A stretch of 34,949 bases of DNA from DAXETY01 sp051155755. GTDB lineage: Bacteria; Desulfobacterota; Desulfobacteria; Desulfobacterales; SG8-13. A program made the position numbers and the translations under genes. The DNA lies in NCBI GenBank assembly GCA_051155755.1, contig DAXETY010000092.1:1-34949 (forward strand), read 5' to 3'. Numbering within the stretch: the stretch's first letter is position 1; the number at the start of each line of letters is the position of its first letter. Of the stretch, positions 8,384 through 16,974 are shown piece by piece. A model generated the notes under the pieces. It searched no databases and was not told the origin of the DNA. It worked only from the letters and a program-made list of their open reading frames with translations.

Positions 8384-10099
8384 ATGAAAGAAAAGCTGCC
8401 AGCGAAAATCGCCCAACTGCACCAGCAGCGTCTTGAAATCCTGAATGAGCCGCCGGAACAGGCGTTGGATCGGATTCTGCACGCCGAATCACCGGCGGCC
8501 CTGGTACACGCCTTCCCGGAACAGGATTTTTACCACCTGATCCACGATATCGGCCCGGAAGATGCCCTGCCGCTGCTTTCCCTGGCTTCCGATCGCCAGT
8601 GGGAATACCTTCTCGATATTGAATCCTGGCGTCGGGATCGCATCGACCTGGCTGCGGTCACGCGATGGCTGGACCGACTGCACCGGGCCGACCCCCGGCG
8701 GACGATTCGATACCTGGTGGAAAAGAAGATCGAATTCCTGGAATTTTATCTGTTCCGCAATCTGGAAGTGCGCATCCGCGAGACCGATCAGGATCCGACG
8801 GAATTCGGAGCGGATTATTTTTCGCGAGACAGTGTTTTTTACCTACGTCCCGGCGGCGAACTGCTCAACGAAGATTCAAATCTGAGCGACATCGATCGGA
8901 CGCGCCTGCGGGAGTTTATCAACGAATTGATCGAAAGCCTGGCAGACCACGATCACATCACCTATCAGAAAATACTGCTGGAAACCATGAGTGTGCTGCC
9001 GGCCGAAATCGAAGAGGAGGCCTTCCGGCTCCGCAATGTGCGCCTGGCCGAAAAAGGACTGGTGCCCTTCGATGAGGCGCTGGGTATTTATCAGCCGTTA
9101 CTTCCGGCGGATCTGAAGTCCCGCAGCCGCAAGACACCGCCCTCCGAAGAAGTGACCCGGGTGCCGCTGTACCCGTCCGAAGCAATGCAGCCGGACAATG
9201 TCTTTTCCGAAAGTCTCGCACGCATCGATATCGAAGCCATTCTGCGCCCCCTGCAAGTCGAGTTCGCCGGACTGTGCAATCGGATTATCGTTGCCGATCA
9301 TCATTCGGTGCGCAGCAAGCAGGACCTGCAGCGTGTGGTTCAGAAAGCCTGCGGCTACCTGTCCATCGGCCTGCAGGCCCTGGCGGCCGAACAAACTCCG
9401 GATCGCACCCCGGCCCTCCCGCACCTTTCCGCCTTGCAACAACATTTATTGACCGACATTTTTCGCGTCGGATTCGGCCAGGCCCTGACCCTGAAATGGG
9501 AGACCCAGAAATGGCTGGATCAAGCCTGGTTCGCGGAACAGGGGCTCTCCTTGACCTTCTGGGGGGAAGAATGGATGGGTGTTCTGGGGGGCCTGTTGAT
9601 CAAAAAACCGCTTTTCTTCGACAATTTCCGGTCCGGTGACCTGTATCGGGATTTTCGAAACATCGAGGAAATCAACCGTACCCGCGCCGAACTCGAGGCC
9701 GTGACGGCCTTCGACCATCTGCTGTCATTGACCGACTTACAGCCGCGCTCCCTGGCGTCGCAGCGGTTTCTTACTTACAAAAACCTGCTGCTGACCGCCT
9801 GGGCCCACCGGGAGCTGACGCTGCCGCCCGAGCCGGGCCCGCTGCCGCTCGAGGATTTCCGACGGTTTTACGAAACCCTCTGGCAGCCCGAACCGCCGCC
9901 ACGCAAGATACGCGCCGCAGCGAAAACGGCTTTCCGGCAATGGTTGGCCCGCAAGACCGGACTGGGGGAGCAAACCCTGGATGCCACCGTCGGAGACCGC
10001 ATTGAAACCCTGTTTCAGGAGATCGAAGACGAATTCGGCAACGTGGCGGCCGCCGACCTGGATCCGCGGTACGTATTGCTGTTTGTAGTGGGATTGTAA
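8384..10099 (+). CDS. DUF6178 family protein, function unknown
   Basis: A 571-residue soluble protein with no signal peptide or membrane segment. Length and pattern fit DUF6178, known mainly from Desulfobacterota-type bacteria. Recognisable blocks are IHDIGPEDALPLLSLAS and WEYLLDIESW in the N-terminal third, and LSFWGEEW-like LTFWGEEWMGVLGGLLIKKP in the middle. It is mostly alpha-helical and acidic. No catalytic motif was found. The ATG at 8384 has no clear ribosome-binding site, and a -10-like TATATT lies only about 6-12 nt upstream, so the message could be nearly leaderless. It follows the AmpG-like gene by 61 nt and converges with the histidine kinase gene, 11 nt apart. Confidence 0.8.
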   Translation: MKEKLPAKIAQLHQQRLEILNEPPEQALDRILHAESPAALVHAFPEQDFYHLIHDIGPEDALPLLSLASDRQWEYLLDIESWRRDRIDLAAVTRWLDRLHRADPRRTIRYLVEKKIEFLEFYLFRNLEVRIRETDQDPTEFGADYFSRDSVFYLRPGGELLNEDSNLSDIDRTRLREFINELIESLADHDHITYQKILLETMSVLPAEIEEEAFRLRNVRLAEKGLVPFDEALGIYQPLLPADLKSRSRKTPPSEEVTRVPLYPSEAMQPDNVFSESLARIDIEAILRPLQVEFAGLCNRIIVADHHSVRSKQDLQRVVQKACGYLSIGLQALAAEQTPDRTPALPHLSALQQHLLTDIFRVGFGQALTLKWETQKWLDQAWFAEQGLSLTFWGEEWMGVLGGLLIKKPLFFDNFRSGDLYRDFRNIEEINRTRAELEAVTAFDHLLSLTDLQPRSLASQRFLTYKNLLLTAWAHRELTLPPEPGPLPLEDFRRFYETLWQPEPPPRKIRAAAKTAFRQWLARKTGLGEQTLDATVGDRIETLFQEIEDEFGNVAAADLDPRYVLLFVVGL

Positions 10100-10110
10100 C
10101 TGCGGGCGTT

Positions 10111-11613
10111 TCAGCTTTTGAAACTTCCGGTTTCGTTGCTGCGGCCGGCGGCCGGCAGCCGCAATCGCAACCGGGTACCGCAGCCCGGCGTGCTGCGAAT
10201 CGCCAGATCGGCACCGATCATCCGCGCTCTTTCGGCCATAATATCCATTCCCATCCCCGTACCGGCAGCAGAGTTGCCGCGGTCCCGGGCAGCGTCGATA
10301 CCGCAACCGTCGTCCCGCACCACAATCTCAACGCGATCCGCGTTGCGGCCGACGGTCACCGAAACCCGATCGGCACGGGCGTGCTTGGCGATGTTGGTGA
10401 GACATTCCTGAACGATGCGATAGATATTGATGCCGGCTTCGACGTCGATACAGGCGTCGATATCGGCGATTTGGACCTCGCCCACGATCGCCTCGTGCAT
10501 GTAGAAAAAATGATCCACCGCCCATTTCAAAGCGGCCGTCAGGCCCAGATCCTCGAGAATCGCCGGTCTCAGGCGATGGGATATCCGGCGCAAATCTTCG
10601 ATAATGCGGTCTACGGCTTCCACGGTCTCCGACCGGGAAGCGTCGGCCGCATCGTTTCGGCGGCGCAGCCGGTGCTTCAACAGGGCCAATGCCTGCCCCA
10701 ACTCATCGTGGAGCTCCTTGGCCAGTCGATTGCGTTCAACTTCCTGGGCCTGCAGCAGGCAGGCGGAAAGAAACTGCAACCGTCGTTCGGCGTTTTTGCG
10801 TTCGGTGATGTCTCGCACGATGGTCAACGCCGCGGTGCGGCCTCGATAGGGAATGGCACCGATGCTCAGCTCCACGTCGATATCGCGTCCGTCGATGCAG
10901 CGCAGTTTGGATTCGCAGATGTTGGGCGCGTCGAAACCCTGCATGCGGCGACGATACAACGGCAGCAGTTTCCGGATCAGCTCCGGTGTCAAAATCATCT
11001 CCGCACTGCGGCCCACCAGCGCATCGGCCGCATAACCGGTCATCCGGGCAAAATGCGGATTGACGTAGGCCAGGATGTCCTCCTGGATGATGACGATTCC
11101 GTCGCGCGCCTGCTCGACCAGGTTGCGGTGTTTTTCCTCGCTTTCACGCAGCGCCGCTTCGGCGGTCTTCCGCGCCGTAATGTCACAGAAAACCACGTGC
11201 GAGCCGATGATGCGGCCGTTTTCCGTGATAAAGCGATTGCTGAGGTGAATCCAGAATTTGCGCCCGTCCTTGGAACGGATCGGGTATTCAACCTCCGGTG
11301 CCACCGGCTCGCCGCGCAGCATCCGGGAAACCCTTTCCCGGTACAGCGGCCGGCCTTCATCGCAAAGCAGGTTTTCGACCGGCATGTTCAGGAGCTCTTC
11401 CCGGCTGTAGGCCGTGTAGTGCTCGATCACTGCGTTTACGGTTCGCAATCGGCCGCTGCGAAAGTCAACTTCGTAAACCCCGGCCGCGGCCTCCTGCACC
11501 AGATGCCGGTAACGCTGCCGCAACCGCTCGAGTTCCTTTTCTTTTGCCTGCAGACGGCGGGTCAAACTGCGGATCTGCACTTGCCCGGCGTCGGAGGTGT
11601 CGGTGTAGGCCAT
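10111..11613 (-). CDS. PAS-domain sensor histidine kinase (NarX/DegS-type HisKA_3)
   Basis: A 500-residue, apparently soluble kinase. A short coiled coil (residues 11-35) leads into two PAS domains (about 35-150 and 160-275), each ending in a PAC-like DIT-R/K segment. The dimerisation/phosphoacceptor domain has NRLAKELHDELGQAL, with the likely phosphorylated histidine at 302. The ATPase domain follows, with N-box ECLTNIAKHA, G1 DDGCGID and GTGMGMDIMAER. Such HPK7-class kinases signal to NarL/FixJ response regulators, but none is encoded here, so the partner is elsewhere. No membrane helices or haem/flavin motif were recognised, so the sensed signal is unknown. A promoter is at 11682-11709. 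Confidence 0.93.
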   Translation of the reverse strand: MAYTDTSDAGQVQIRSLTRRLQAKEKELERLRQRYRHLVQEAAAGVYEVDFRSGRLRTVNAVIEHYTAYSREELLNMPVENLLCDEGRPLYRERVSRMLRGEPVAPEVEYPIRSKDGRKFWIHLSNRFITENGRIIGSHVVFCDITARKTAEAALRESEEKHRNLVEQARDGIVIIQEDILAYVNPHFARMTGYAADALVGRSAEMILTPELIRKLLPLYRRRMQGFDAPNICESKLRCIDGRDIDVELSIGAIPYRGRTAALTIVRDITERKNAERRLQFLSACLLQAQEVERNRLAKELHDELGQALALLKHRLRRRNDAADASRSETVEAVDRIIEDLRRISHRLRPAILEDLGLTAALKWAVDHFFYMHEAIVGEVQIADIDACIDVEAGINIYRIVQECLTNIAKHARADRVSVTVGRNADRVEIVVRDDGCGIDAARDRGNSAAGTGMGMDIMAERARMIGADLAIRSTPGCGTRLRLRLPAAGRSNETGSFKS

Positions 11614-11681
11614 TGCCCGGTGCTCCCTGTGAACCCTGATCGAAGGTTGCTGCGCAATGCAGGTTTTTTCGCCAATTTTTG

Positions 11682-11709
11682 ACTATCGCCGGTCAACGGA
11701 TGCTGTCAA
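11682..11709 (-). promoter_or_regulatory. probable histidine kinase promoter
   Basis: Reading leftward, TTGACA (11709-11704), 16-nt spacer, GATAGT (11687-11682). The start would be near 11675, about 60 nt before the kinase ATG at 11613. Confidence 0.45.
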
Positions 11710-11867
11710 GGGCCGGCCGCAGGTTGAGTAGGTACGAAATGTGAACCGTGCCGGAGAATCGGAAACCGAAATTGCAGTGCCCTGCCCTGCGAAGGACGTG
11801 ACGCTGCCGGGCCGCAGGGGCAAATAACGGCCAGAACAACTCCGGAAAGTTCTTGATTCGAAGCGCC

Positions 11868-13436
11868 TCACCCTGATCGCGCCAGTCGGGACTGAACCGA
11901 AGGGAATCGTTCCAGATCGGTGTGGGGAAGGAACTTGGCGGCGGAAAATCGATTCATGAAATCCTGGTTGACATTGAGTTCCAGGTAGGTAATCCGGTCG
12001 CGGATGGCATCGATTTCCGGGATCAGAGAGGCGTCGATCAAAAGCCGGGAGGCGCCCTCCAGCGAACTGTTGCCGAGAACCTGGAAACGATCCAACGGCA
12101 GATCGGGAATCATGCCGATGGTAATGGCCGAGGTCGGCTGAATGAAAGAACCGAAGGTGCCGGCGATGTGAAACGCTGCCACCGCATCCATGGAGACACC
12201 GACCGTGCCGGTAAGCGTCTCCAGGATCGTGTACATGGCTGCTTTGGATCGGATCAAGCTGTCCAGGTCGGCCTGGCTCAGGGTCAGGTTTTTCCCATCG
12301 GCGGCAACATCGGACGGGACGAGGGTCAAGTGCGCCATCCCGTCGATTTGCTGCAGCCGTTCGCCGCAGGCTTCGGCAATGAACTTGCCGCGAATATCGA
12401 TCATGCCGCTCAAAAACAGCTGGGCAGCCAGATCGATCAACCCCGATCCGCAAATCCCCCGGGGCGGACGGTCCGCTATGGTGTGAAGCTCAAACCGGTG
12501 CGTGTCCGGGTCGATTGCCACCCGGTCGATCACGCCGGGCTCGGCCATCATGCCCATGCGTGTCACCCCGCCCTCGAGTGCCGGACCCGCTGCACCGGCG
12601 CAAGCAATCAACCAGTGCCGGTTTCCGAGCACCACCTCGGCGTTGGTTCCCACGTCCACGAGCAGCGTATCGTCTTCCGTGCGGTGGACTCCCGAATACA
12701 AGATGCCGGAGATCAAGTCTCCACCGAAGTAGCTGCCGATATTCGGGAAAACAAAGACCCGGCCGCGGGGATGGAACTGAAGCTTGAGATCTTCGGCACG
12801 GAAAAACCCAGGCCGGTTGGTTACCGGTATGTAAGGTTCTCGGATCAATCCGCGGGGATCCAGCCCCAGGAAGAGGTGGGTCATGGCCGTATTGCCGGCC
12901 ACGGCGGCCAACACCACTTCCGAAGCGGTTCGATCCAGGCTGCTGCAAAGCCGGTGGGTTTGGCGGTTGATTTCCGCGATAATCCGATCCTGGAGATGTT
13001 GCAACCCCGCAGGTTTCTCGGCATGGTGGATGCGGGCCAGGATGTCGGGCCCGACGGCGGTCTGGGGGTTGGTAAACGCCGTTTCCCCCAGGATCTGACC
13101 GCCTTCGAGATCCATCAGCCGCAAGACAACCCGCGAAGTCCCCAGGTCGATCGCCAGCCCCAGGGGAGCGGGCTCCCCGGGCGACTGCACCGTCAACAGC
13201 ACGGCGTGCCCACGATCCCGGAAACACACACACCGAACCCGGTAGTCCCAGGAACGAAGCCATCGCGGCAATGATCGCAGCAAATCCAGATCGATGTCCA
13301 CCGAGAGGTTGTCAACAGCCAGGTGGCGGCGCACGACCTGAAACAACCGGTCGGCATCGGCGGTATTGTCTTTCAGGCTGGGCCGGGTCAACTCGGTGAT
13401 AAACGCCCAGCGGTTTTTGGCGGATGGTTCAGACAT
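11868..13436 (-). CDS. RACo-like ASKHA-domain protein (DUF4445) lacking the ferredoxin domain
   Basis: A 522-residue relative of RACo, the ATPase that reductively reactivates the corrinoid iron-sulfur protein of the acetyl-CoA pathway and methyltransferase systems. The ASKHA nucleotide-binding blocks are visible: GLAIDLGTSRVVLRLMDL (about 93-110), VAGNTAMTHLFLGLDPRGLI, LLVDVGTNAEVVLGN with ACAGAAGPALEGG, and GICGSGLIDL. RACo normally begins with a plant-type 2Fe-2S ferredoxin domain; here the protein starts at the linker (ITELTRPSLKDNTADADRL) and has no CxxxxCxxC cluster. Electrons would have to come from another protein, or the role differs. The ATG at 13436 is 29 nt after the sirtuin stop, so the two are probably cotranscribed. 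Confidence 0.85.
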   Translation of the reverse strand: MSEPSAKNRWAFITELTRPSLKDNTADADRLFQVVRRHLAVDNLSVDIDLDLLRSLPRWLRSWDYRVRCVCFRDRGHAVLLTVQSPGEPAPLGLAIDLGTSRVVLRLMDLEGGQILGETAFTNPQTAVGPDILARIHHAEKPAGLQHLQDRIIAEINRQTHRLCSSLDRTASEVVLAAVAGNTAMTHLFLGLDPRGLIREPYIPVTNRPGFFRAEDLKLQFHPRGRVFVFPNIGSYFGGDLISGILYSGVHRTEDDTLLVDVGTNAEVVLGNRHWLIACAGAAGPALEGGVTRMGMMAEPGVIDRVAIDPDTHRFELHTIADRPPRGICGSGLIDLAAQLFLSGMIDIRGKFIAEACGERLQQIDGMAHLTLVPSDVAADGKNLTLSQADLDSLIRSKAAMYTILETLTGTVGVSMDAVAAFHIAGTFGSFIQPTSAITIGMIPDLPLDRFQVLGNSSLEGASRLLIDASLIPEIDAIRDRITYLELNVNQDFMNRFSAAKFLPHTDLERFPSVQSRLARSG

Positions 13437-13465
13437 CGGTGTTCGGATTCGGATCGATGAGAAAA

Positions 13466-14230
13466 CTAAACTGGACCGGGCGTCGGCCAACCTTCCAAAC
13501 CCGCCGCGATTCGAGTGGTAACCTCACCGGCACTGCCGCCGATCCGGTAATCGCTGACCTGTCCGGTCAACGGGGTGGGTTCGGCGTTGATCTCGATGAC
13601 CACGGCACCGCTCTGTTTCGCGATGACCGGGATGTAAGCTGCCGGCTGCACCACGGCCGAGGTACCGATGACCAGGATGGCATCACACCGCGATGCCAGG
13701 GTCTGGGAGCGGGCCAGGTGCTGCGGGGGGATCATTTCTCCAAAAAATATGCATTCGGGCCGAAAGATACCGCCGCAGTCGCATCGGGGCGGGATTTGCT
13801 CCATACTGACTTCGGCTGTCGGGCGGCGCAGGCTGCAATCCATGCAGCGCTGCCAGGCAAAATTGCCGTGGAACTCGATCACGTCTTTGTTGCCAGCCTT
13901 TTGATGCAGGCCGTCGACATTCTGGGTGATGACGGTCTTTACGATGCCGAGCTCTTCCAAACGGGCCAGACCCAGATGGGCGGCATTGGGCCGGGCACTT
14001 CCGACGACCGCGTTCATCTCCTTGATCAACCCATTCCAGACCTTGGCGGGATTGCGGACAAACGCTTCGATGGTGGCATATTCCATGGGATCGATTTTTT
14101 CCCAAACACCTCCTTTGCCGCGAAAGGGAGGGATACCGCTTTCAACGGAGATGCCGGCACCGGTAAGGGCGATCACATATTCGGATCGGGCCAGATCCTG
14201 GACGGCGCGCTGAATCAGTTCTTCCGACAT
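13466..14230 (-). CDS. NAD-dependent protein deacylase, SIR2 family (sirtuin)
   Basis: A 254-residue bacterial sirtuin, which removes acetyl or related acyl groups from lysines using NAD+. The NAD-binding GAGIS (24-28), GIPPFRG, TQNVDGLH (102-109) and the catalytic histidine in FHGN (H121) are present. Zinc ligands are C129/C132 and C150/C152; the second pair is C-x-C rather than the usual CxxC spacing. The end of the Rossmann domain shows VIGTSAVVQPAA and EINAEPTPLT. It has its own promoter at 14296-14324 and is followed by the RACo-like gene. A plausible target is acetyl-CoA-metabolising enzymes (inference). Confidence 0.94.
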   Translation of the reverse strand: MSEELIQRAVQDLARSEYVIALTGAGISVESGIPPFRGKGGVWEKIDPMEYATIEAFVRNPAKVWNGLIKEMNAVVGSARPNAAHLGLARLEELGIVKTVITQNVDGLHQKAGNKDVIEFHGNFAWQRCMDCSLRRPTAEVSMEQIPPRCDCGGIFRPECIFFGEMIPPQHLARSQTLASRCDAILVIGTSAVVQPAAYIPVIAKQSGAVVIEINAEPTPLTGQVSDYRIGGSAGEVTTRIAAGLEGWPTPGPV

Positions 14231-14295
14231 TCGTAAGACTTTCTGATTTTTACCGAAACGGAGTATTTCAAAAATTAAAGAATTATCATTTTGTA

Positions 14296-14324
14296 CTTAT
14301 ATAGCGGATGTAAATCAATGTTAA
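14296..14324 (-). promoter_or_regulatory. probable sirtuin promoter
   Basis: Reading leftward, TTAACA (14324-14319), 17-nt spacer, TATAAG (14301-14296). It sits in a locally AT-rich stretch and would start transcription near 14289, about 60 nt ahead of the sirtuin ATG. Confidence 0.55.
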
Positions 14325-14430
14325 TTTTCAAACTTTGGAACCCATTCGCATTTCCGATCTTACCGCATCTACGGCAACCTCGGCAATCGCTGATTTCAGC
14401 TGGAAGAAAACCGGGCGTTCCAAAAAACCG

Positions 14431-15270
14431 CTACAGCTCGAACGCCATATCGGCTCCGACGGCAAAACATTCCATTGAATGACGGCCCTTTTGAATGCGG
14501 CGGCGGCAGTCCCGCACGATGGCATCCATCGCCGTGTCGGTGCGATCCTGGTTCAAGTGGAAAAGGCCCAGACGCGCCACTCCGGCATCCAGGGCCATGG
14601 CCAGCGTATCGGTGTAAACCGAGTGGCCCCAGTCGATGAATGTTCGATACTCCTCCGGCGTATATTCGGCATCATGAAAGAGCAGGTCGGCGTTGCGGCA
14701 AAAATCGGTGTAATCCTGCCGGCTGCGGCCGCCCGGGTGCAAATAGCCGAGTTCGTTGTCGGTGAGAAACACAAATGTTTTGCCGTCTTCAGAGAACTTG
14801 TAGCCGCTGCCGTTGTTGGGGTGGCTCAGCGGAATCGGTTCCACGTGGATCGATCCGATGTCAAATGCTGTCGGGCAGGCATCTTCATAGTCAAGGCTGG
14901 CTCGAATATCGGAATATTTGACGGGAAAGTATGGCGGGGCCATGACTTTAGAAAGGATGGTTTCCACGAATCTTTTCTGAAATGGACACCGGTGCATATA
15001 CATCTTTGTGTGGGGATAGTACAACGGCTTAAAGTAGGGAAACCCCATCACGTGATCCCAGTGGGCATGGGTGAACAGGAAATGCAGTGTCCGGTGCTCC
15101 TGGTCCAGCAGGCGATTTCCCAGTCTCCGAATTCCCGTGCCGGCGTCCACGATGACGATGTCCCCGCTGTGGGATCGGATTTCTAGGCAGGTCGTATCCC
15201 CGCCATATTTCAAATAGGATCGGCCGGAAACCGGAATGGAGCCCCGGGATCCCCAGCACTTGATGAACAT
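14431..15270 (-). CDS. MBL-fold metallohydrolase (PhnP / class II cyclic phosphodiesterase-like)
   Basis: A 279-residue metallo-beta-lactamase-fold enzyme. It starts with CWGSRGSIPVSG and YGGDTTC, then the metal-binding THAHWDH (67-73), a third ligand region PLSHPNNGSGYKF, and LLFHDAEYTPEEY with a final GLFHLNQDRTD. These are typical of cyclic-nucleotide phosphodiesterase/PhnP-like proteins that act on phosphodiester bonds; substrate cannot be determined. A good ribosome-binding site (GGGAG) precedes the ATG at 15270, and a strong promoter overlaps the very end of the upstream prmA-like gene, so it can be expressed separately from the cooC-acuC-acuB-prmA unit. Confidence 0.88.
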   Translation of the reverse strand: MFIKCWGSRGSIPVSGRSYLKYGGDTTCLEIRSHSGDIVIVDAGTGIRRLGNRLLDQEHRTLHFLFTHAHWDHVMGFPYFKPLYYPHTKMYMHRCPFQKRFVETILSKVMAPPYFPVKYSDIRASLDYEDACPTAFDIGSIHVEPIPLSHPNNGSGYKFSEDGKTFVFLTDNELGYLHPGGRSRQDYTDFCRNADLLFHDAEYTPEEYRTFIDWGHSVYTDTLAMALDAGVARLGLFHLNQDRTDTAMDAIVRDCRRRIQKGRHSMECFAVGADMAFEL

Positions 15271-15324
15271 GGATCGTTTTCTCCCAGGCAGCGGTTCTGA
15301 AGTCCAAATGCGAATATTTTACTT

Positions 15325-15353
15325 ATTATACAAGGAAAAACGGTTGAAACCAA
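15325..15353 (-). promoter_or_regulatory. promoter of the MBL-fold gene
   Basis: Reading leftward, TTGGTT (15353-15348), 17-nt spacer, perfect TATAAT (15330-15325). It lies immediately past the prmA-like stop codon. Predicted start near 15318, about 48 nt before the MBL ATG. Confidence 0.6.
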
Positions 15354-15355
15354 TC

Positions 15356-16216
15356 CTATTCTTGCAAAATTTCCCCTAGCAGGGTGTGCCAGATACCGTC
15401 GCGGCTCCAACGCCGCCACAAACGCACCGGCATGCGGTCCAGCCTGGCGATGATATCCCGAACCTCACCGGTCATCAAACCGGAAAGTATGCACCATCGC
15501 TTTTGCAAAAACCCGGGACGGATCAGCAGTTCGACCATAACGTCATGGTGAAGGTTGGCAACCACCAGTTCGGCCGCCAGCTCGATGCCGAATTCGGCCC
15601 GTGCGCGCAGCGCCAGGACCCGATCTTCCATTTGATTGCGACAAATGTTGCGCTGCGCGGTCTCCACCGCCAGGGCATTGAGATCGACGGCCAGCGTCCA
15701 CCGGCTGCCCAGCGCGGCCGCGGCCAGTGCCAGCAGACCGGTGCCGGTGCCCAGGTCGAGGGTGGTTGTAGGGCGGAACCGATCGAACAGGTACCGCAGC
15801 GCTTGCAGGCAATCGTGGGTGGTCGGGTGGGTGCCGGTACCGAAAACCAGTCCGGGATCAAGCAAAATATGCGGTGTGGAGGCAATCCGATCGTCTGCGA
15901 GCCAGGGCGGAACAATCCGCAAACCACCGGCTTCGAAGACCCCGGGCTCTTCCCCCAGCCACTCGGCGTAAGTCATCTGGAACTGGTCGAGCAGTTCCAA
16001 CTGGGGCTGGACCGCGGTCAGGCTTTCGACCGCAGGCATTGACGGTTCGGAAAAGAAAAGAAACGAAAAGTCGTCTTCTTCCCAATTACCAAGGAAACGG
16101 CCGGCTTCGAATCGTGTTCCCGGATCCAGACGACCTTTCAAGTAATAGATATACAGCTTCGGGCCGGAACCGGTTGCCGCCCGGTGTTCTTCACAGCGGG
16201 GTTTTTTCGCGTTCAT
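15356..16216 (-). CDS. prmA: Ribosomal protein L11 methyltransferase-like (PrmA family), divergent
   Basis: A 286-residue class I SAM-dependent methyltransferase. The PrmA block DPGLVFGTGTHPTTHDCLQAL is followed by the SAM-binding LDLGTGTGLLALAAA and an acidic motif (AVDLNALAVETAQRN). PrmA trimethylates ribosomal protein L11. The usual ANI(L)..PL catalytic-loop motif reads VVANLHHDVM here, and the N-terminal recognition domain is poorly conserved, so the substrate may not be L11. The ATG at 16216 overlaps the end of the CBS-ACT gene by 26 nt, which implies translational coupling; the ribosome-binding site is weak, and the open frame extends further upstream. Confidence 0.78.
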   Translation of the reverse strand: MNAKKPRCEEHRAATGSGPKLYIYYLKGRLDPGTRFEAGRFLGNWEEDDFSFLFFSEPSMPAVESLTAVQPQLELLDQFQMTYAEWLGEEPGVFEAGGLRIVPPWLADDRIASTPHILLDPGLVFGTGTHPTTHDCLQALRYLFDRFRPTTTLDLGTGTGLLALAAAALGSRWTLAVDLNALAVETAQRNICRNQMEDRVLALRARAEFGIELAAELVVANLHHDVMVELLIRPGFLQKRWCILSGLMTGEVRDIIARLDRMPVRLWRRWSRDGIWHTLLGEILQE

Positions 16217-16886
16217 GCTGCGGCAGTTGATCCAGGTACCATTCCATCGGGTCGAGCAGCGTGTAGCCCAGCGACTGAAGCTTGCGTTTGATGCGGGCCA
16301 CATTCTGGGTCAGCAAGTACGGAAAGACGGCTCGTTTGTTTTCTTCGAAGTAGCGCGCCACCAACACACTGCCGAACGAAATCCCCTCTTCGGTGATGGC
16401 GTCCACAATCTTTTTCAACTGACCGACTTTTTCTTCCACGAGAATGCAAAGCAGCGTTCCGGGCTCTCCGATGCCGAGCACGTTGATGAAGGCCCGCAAC
16501 AAGTCCCGCACGGAAATAATACCCTTGAGCCGGCCTTCTGCGTCAACCACCGGCAGGGCACCGACCTTCAACTTCTGGATCAGCAGCAACGCGTCCTGAA
16601 TGGTGTGATGCGGGCCGATGGTTTTCGGACTGGTGGTCATGATGTCTTTAATCTTCAAGCCCTTGAGTTCTTCGCGCTCTTCCAGACGACCCGGATCTTT
16701 CAACAGGCTGTAGGGGAGTGCGCTGCGCAGGTCCCGGTCGGTGACAATGCCGATCAAGCGGTCCTCGGCGTCGACCACCGGCAGATGGCGGATGCTGTGG
16801 GCGGCCATCAGTTCCTGTCCTTTAAAAATACCGGATTCGGCGTCGATGGTGACGACTTTCGGGGTCATCGATCTGCTGACAAACAT
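16191..16886 (-). CDS. CBS-pair / ACT-like protein (AcuB family)
   Basis: A 231-residue protein with two CBS motifs (about 7-58 and 80-133: HSIRHLPVVDAEDRLIGIVTDRDL and GALPVVDAEGRLKGIISVRDLL) followed by an ACT-like segment around 143-210. This architecture matches AcuB, named from the Bacillus acuABC acetoin locus where it accompanies the deacetylase AcuC. CBS pairs bind adenine nucleotides and ACT domains bind small metabolites, so this is probably a ligand-sensing regulatory protein. A strong ribosome-binding site (GGAGGAAAAC) precedes the ATG at 16886. The AcuC-like gene is directly upstream, 88 nt away, reproducing the acuB/acuC pairing. The partner protein is unproven. Confidence 0.85.
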   Translation of the reverse strand: MFVSRSMTPKVVTIDAESGIFKGQELMAAHSIRHLPVVDAEDRLIGIVTDRDLRSALPYSLLKDPGRLEEREELKGLKIKDIMTTSPKTIGPHHTIQDALLLIQKLKVGALPVVDAEGRLKGIISVRDLLRAFINVLGIGEPGTLLCILVEEKVGQLKKIVDAITEEGISFGSVLVARYFEENKRAVFPYLLTQNVARIKRKLQSLGYTLLDPMEWYLDQLPQHEREKTPL

Positions 16887-16974
16887 CGTTGTTTTCCTCC
16901 AGCTTTTGCGGTTTCCGCACGAAGCGCCGGTTTGCGCATCCAGGACGCATCAAACCGGCGTAAAGCGACCACCG

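Noticed and set aside
10381..11682. 433-residue plus-strand frame across the histidine kinase
   Set aside because: Antisense to unmistakable PAS, HisKA and ATPase motifs; no domain is seen in the translated product.
11922..13274. 450-residue plus-strand frame across the RACo-like gene
   Set aside because: The minus strand carries conserved ASKHA blocks throughout; the plus frame is a mirror artefact.
14231..14430. AT-rich gap checked for a tRNA or small gene
   Set aside because: No cloverleaf or credible coding frame was seen. It is explained by the sirtuin promoter and untranslated sequence.
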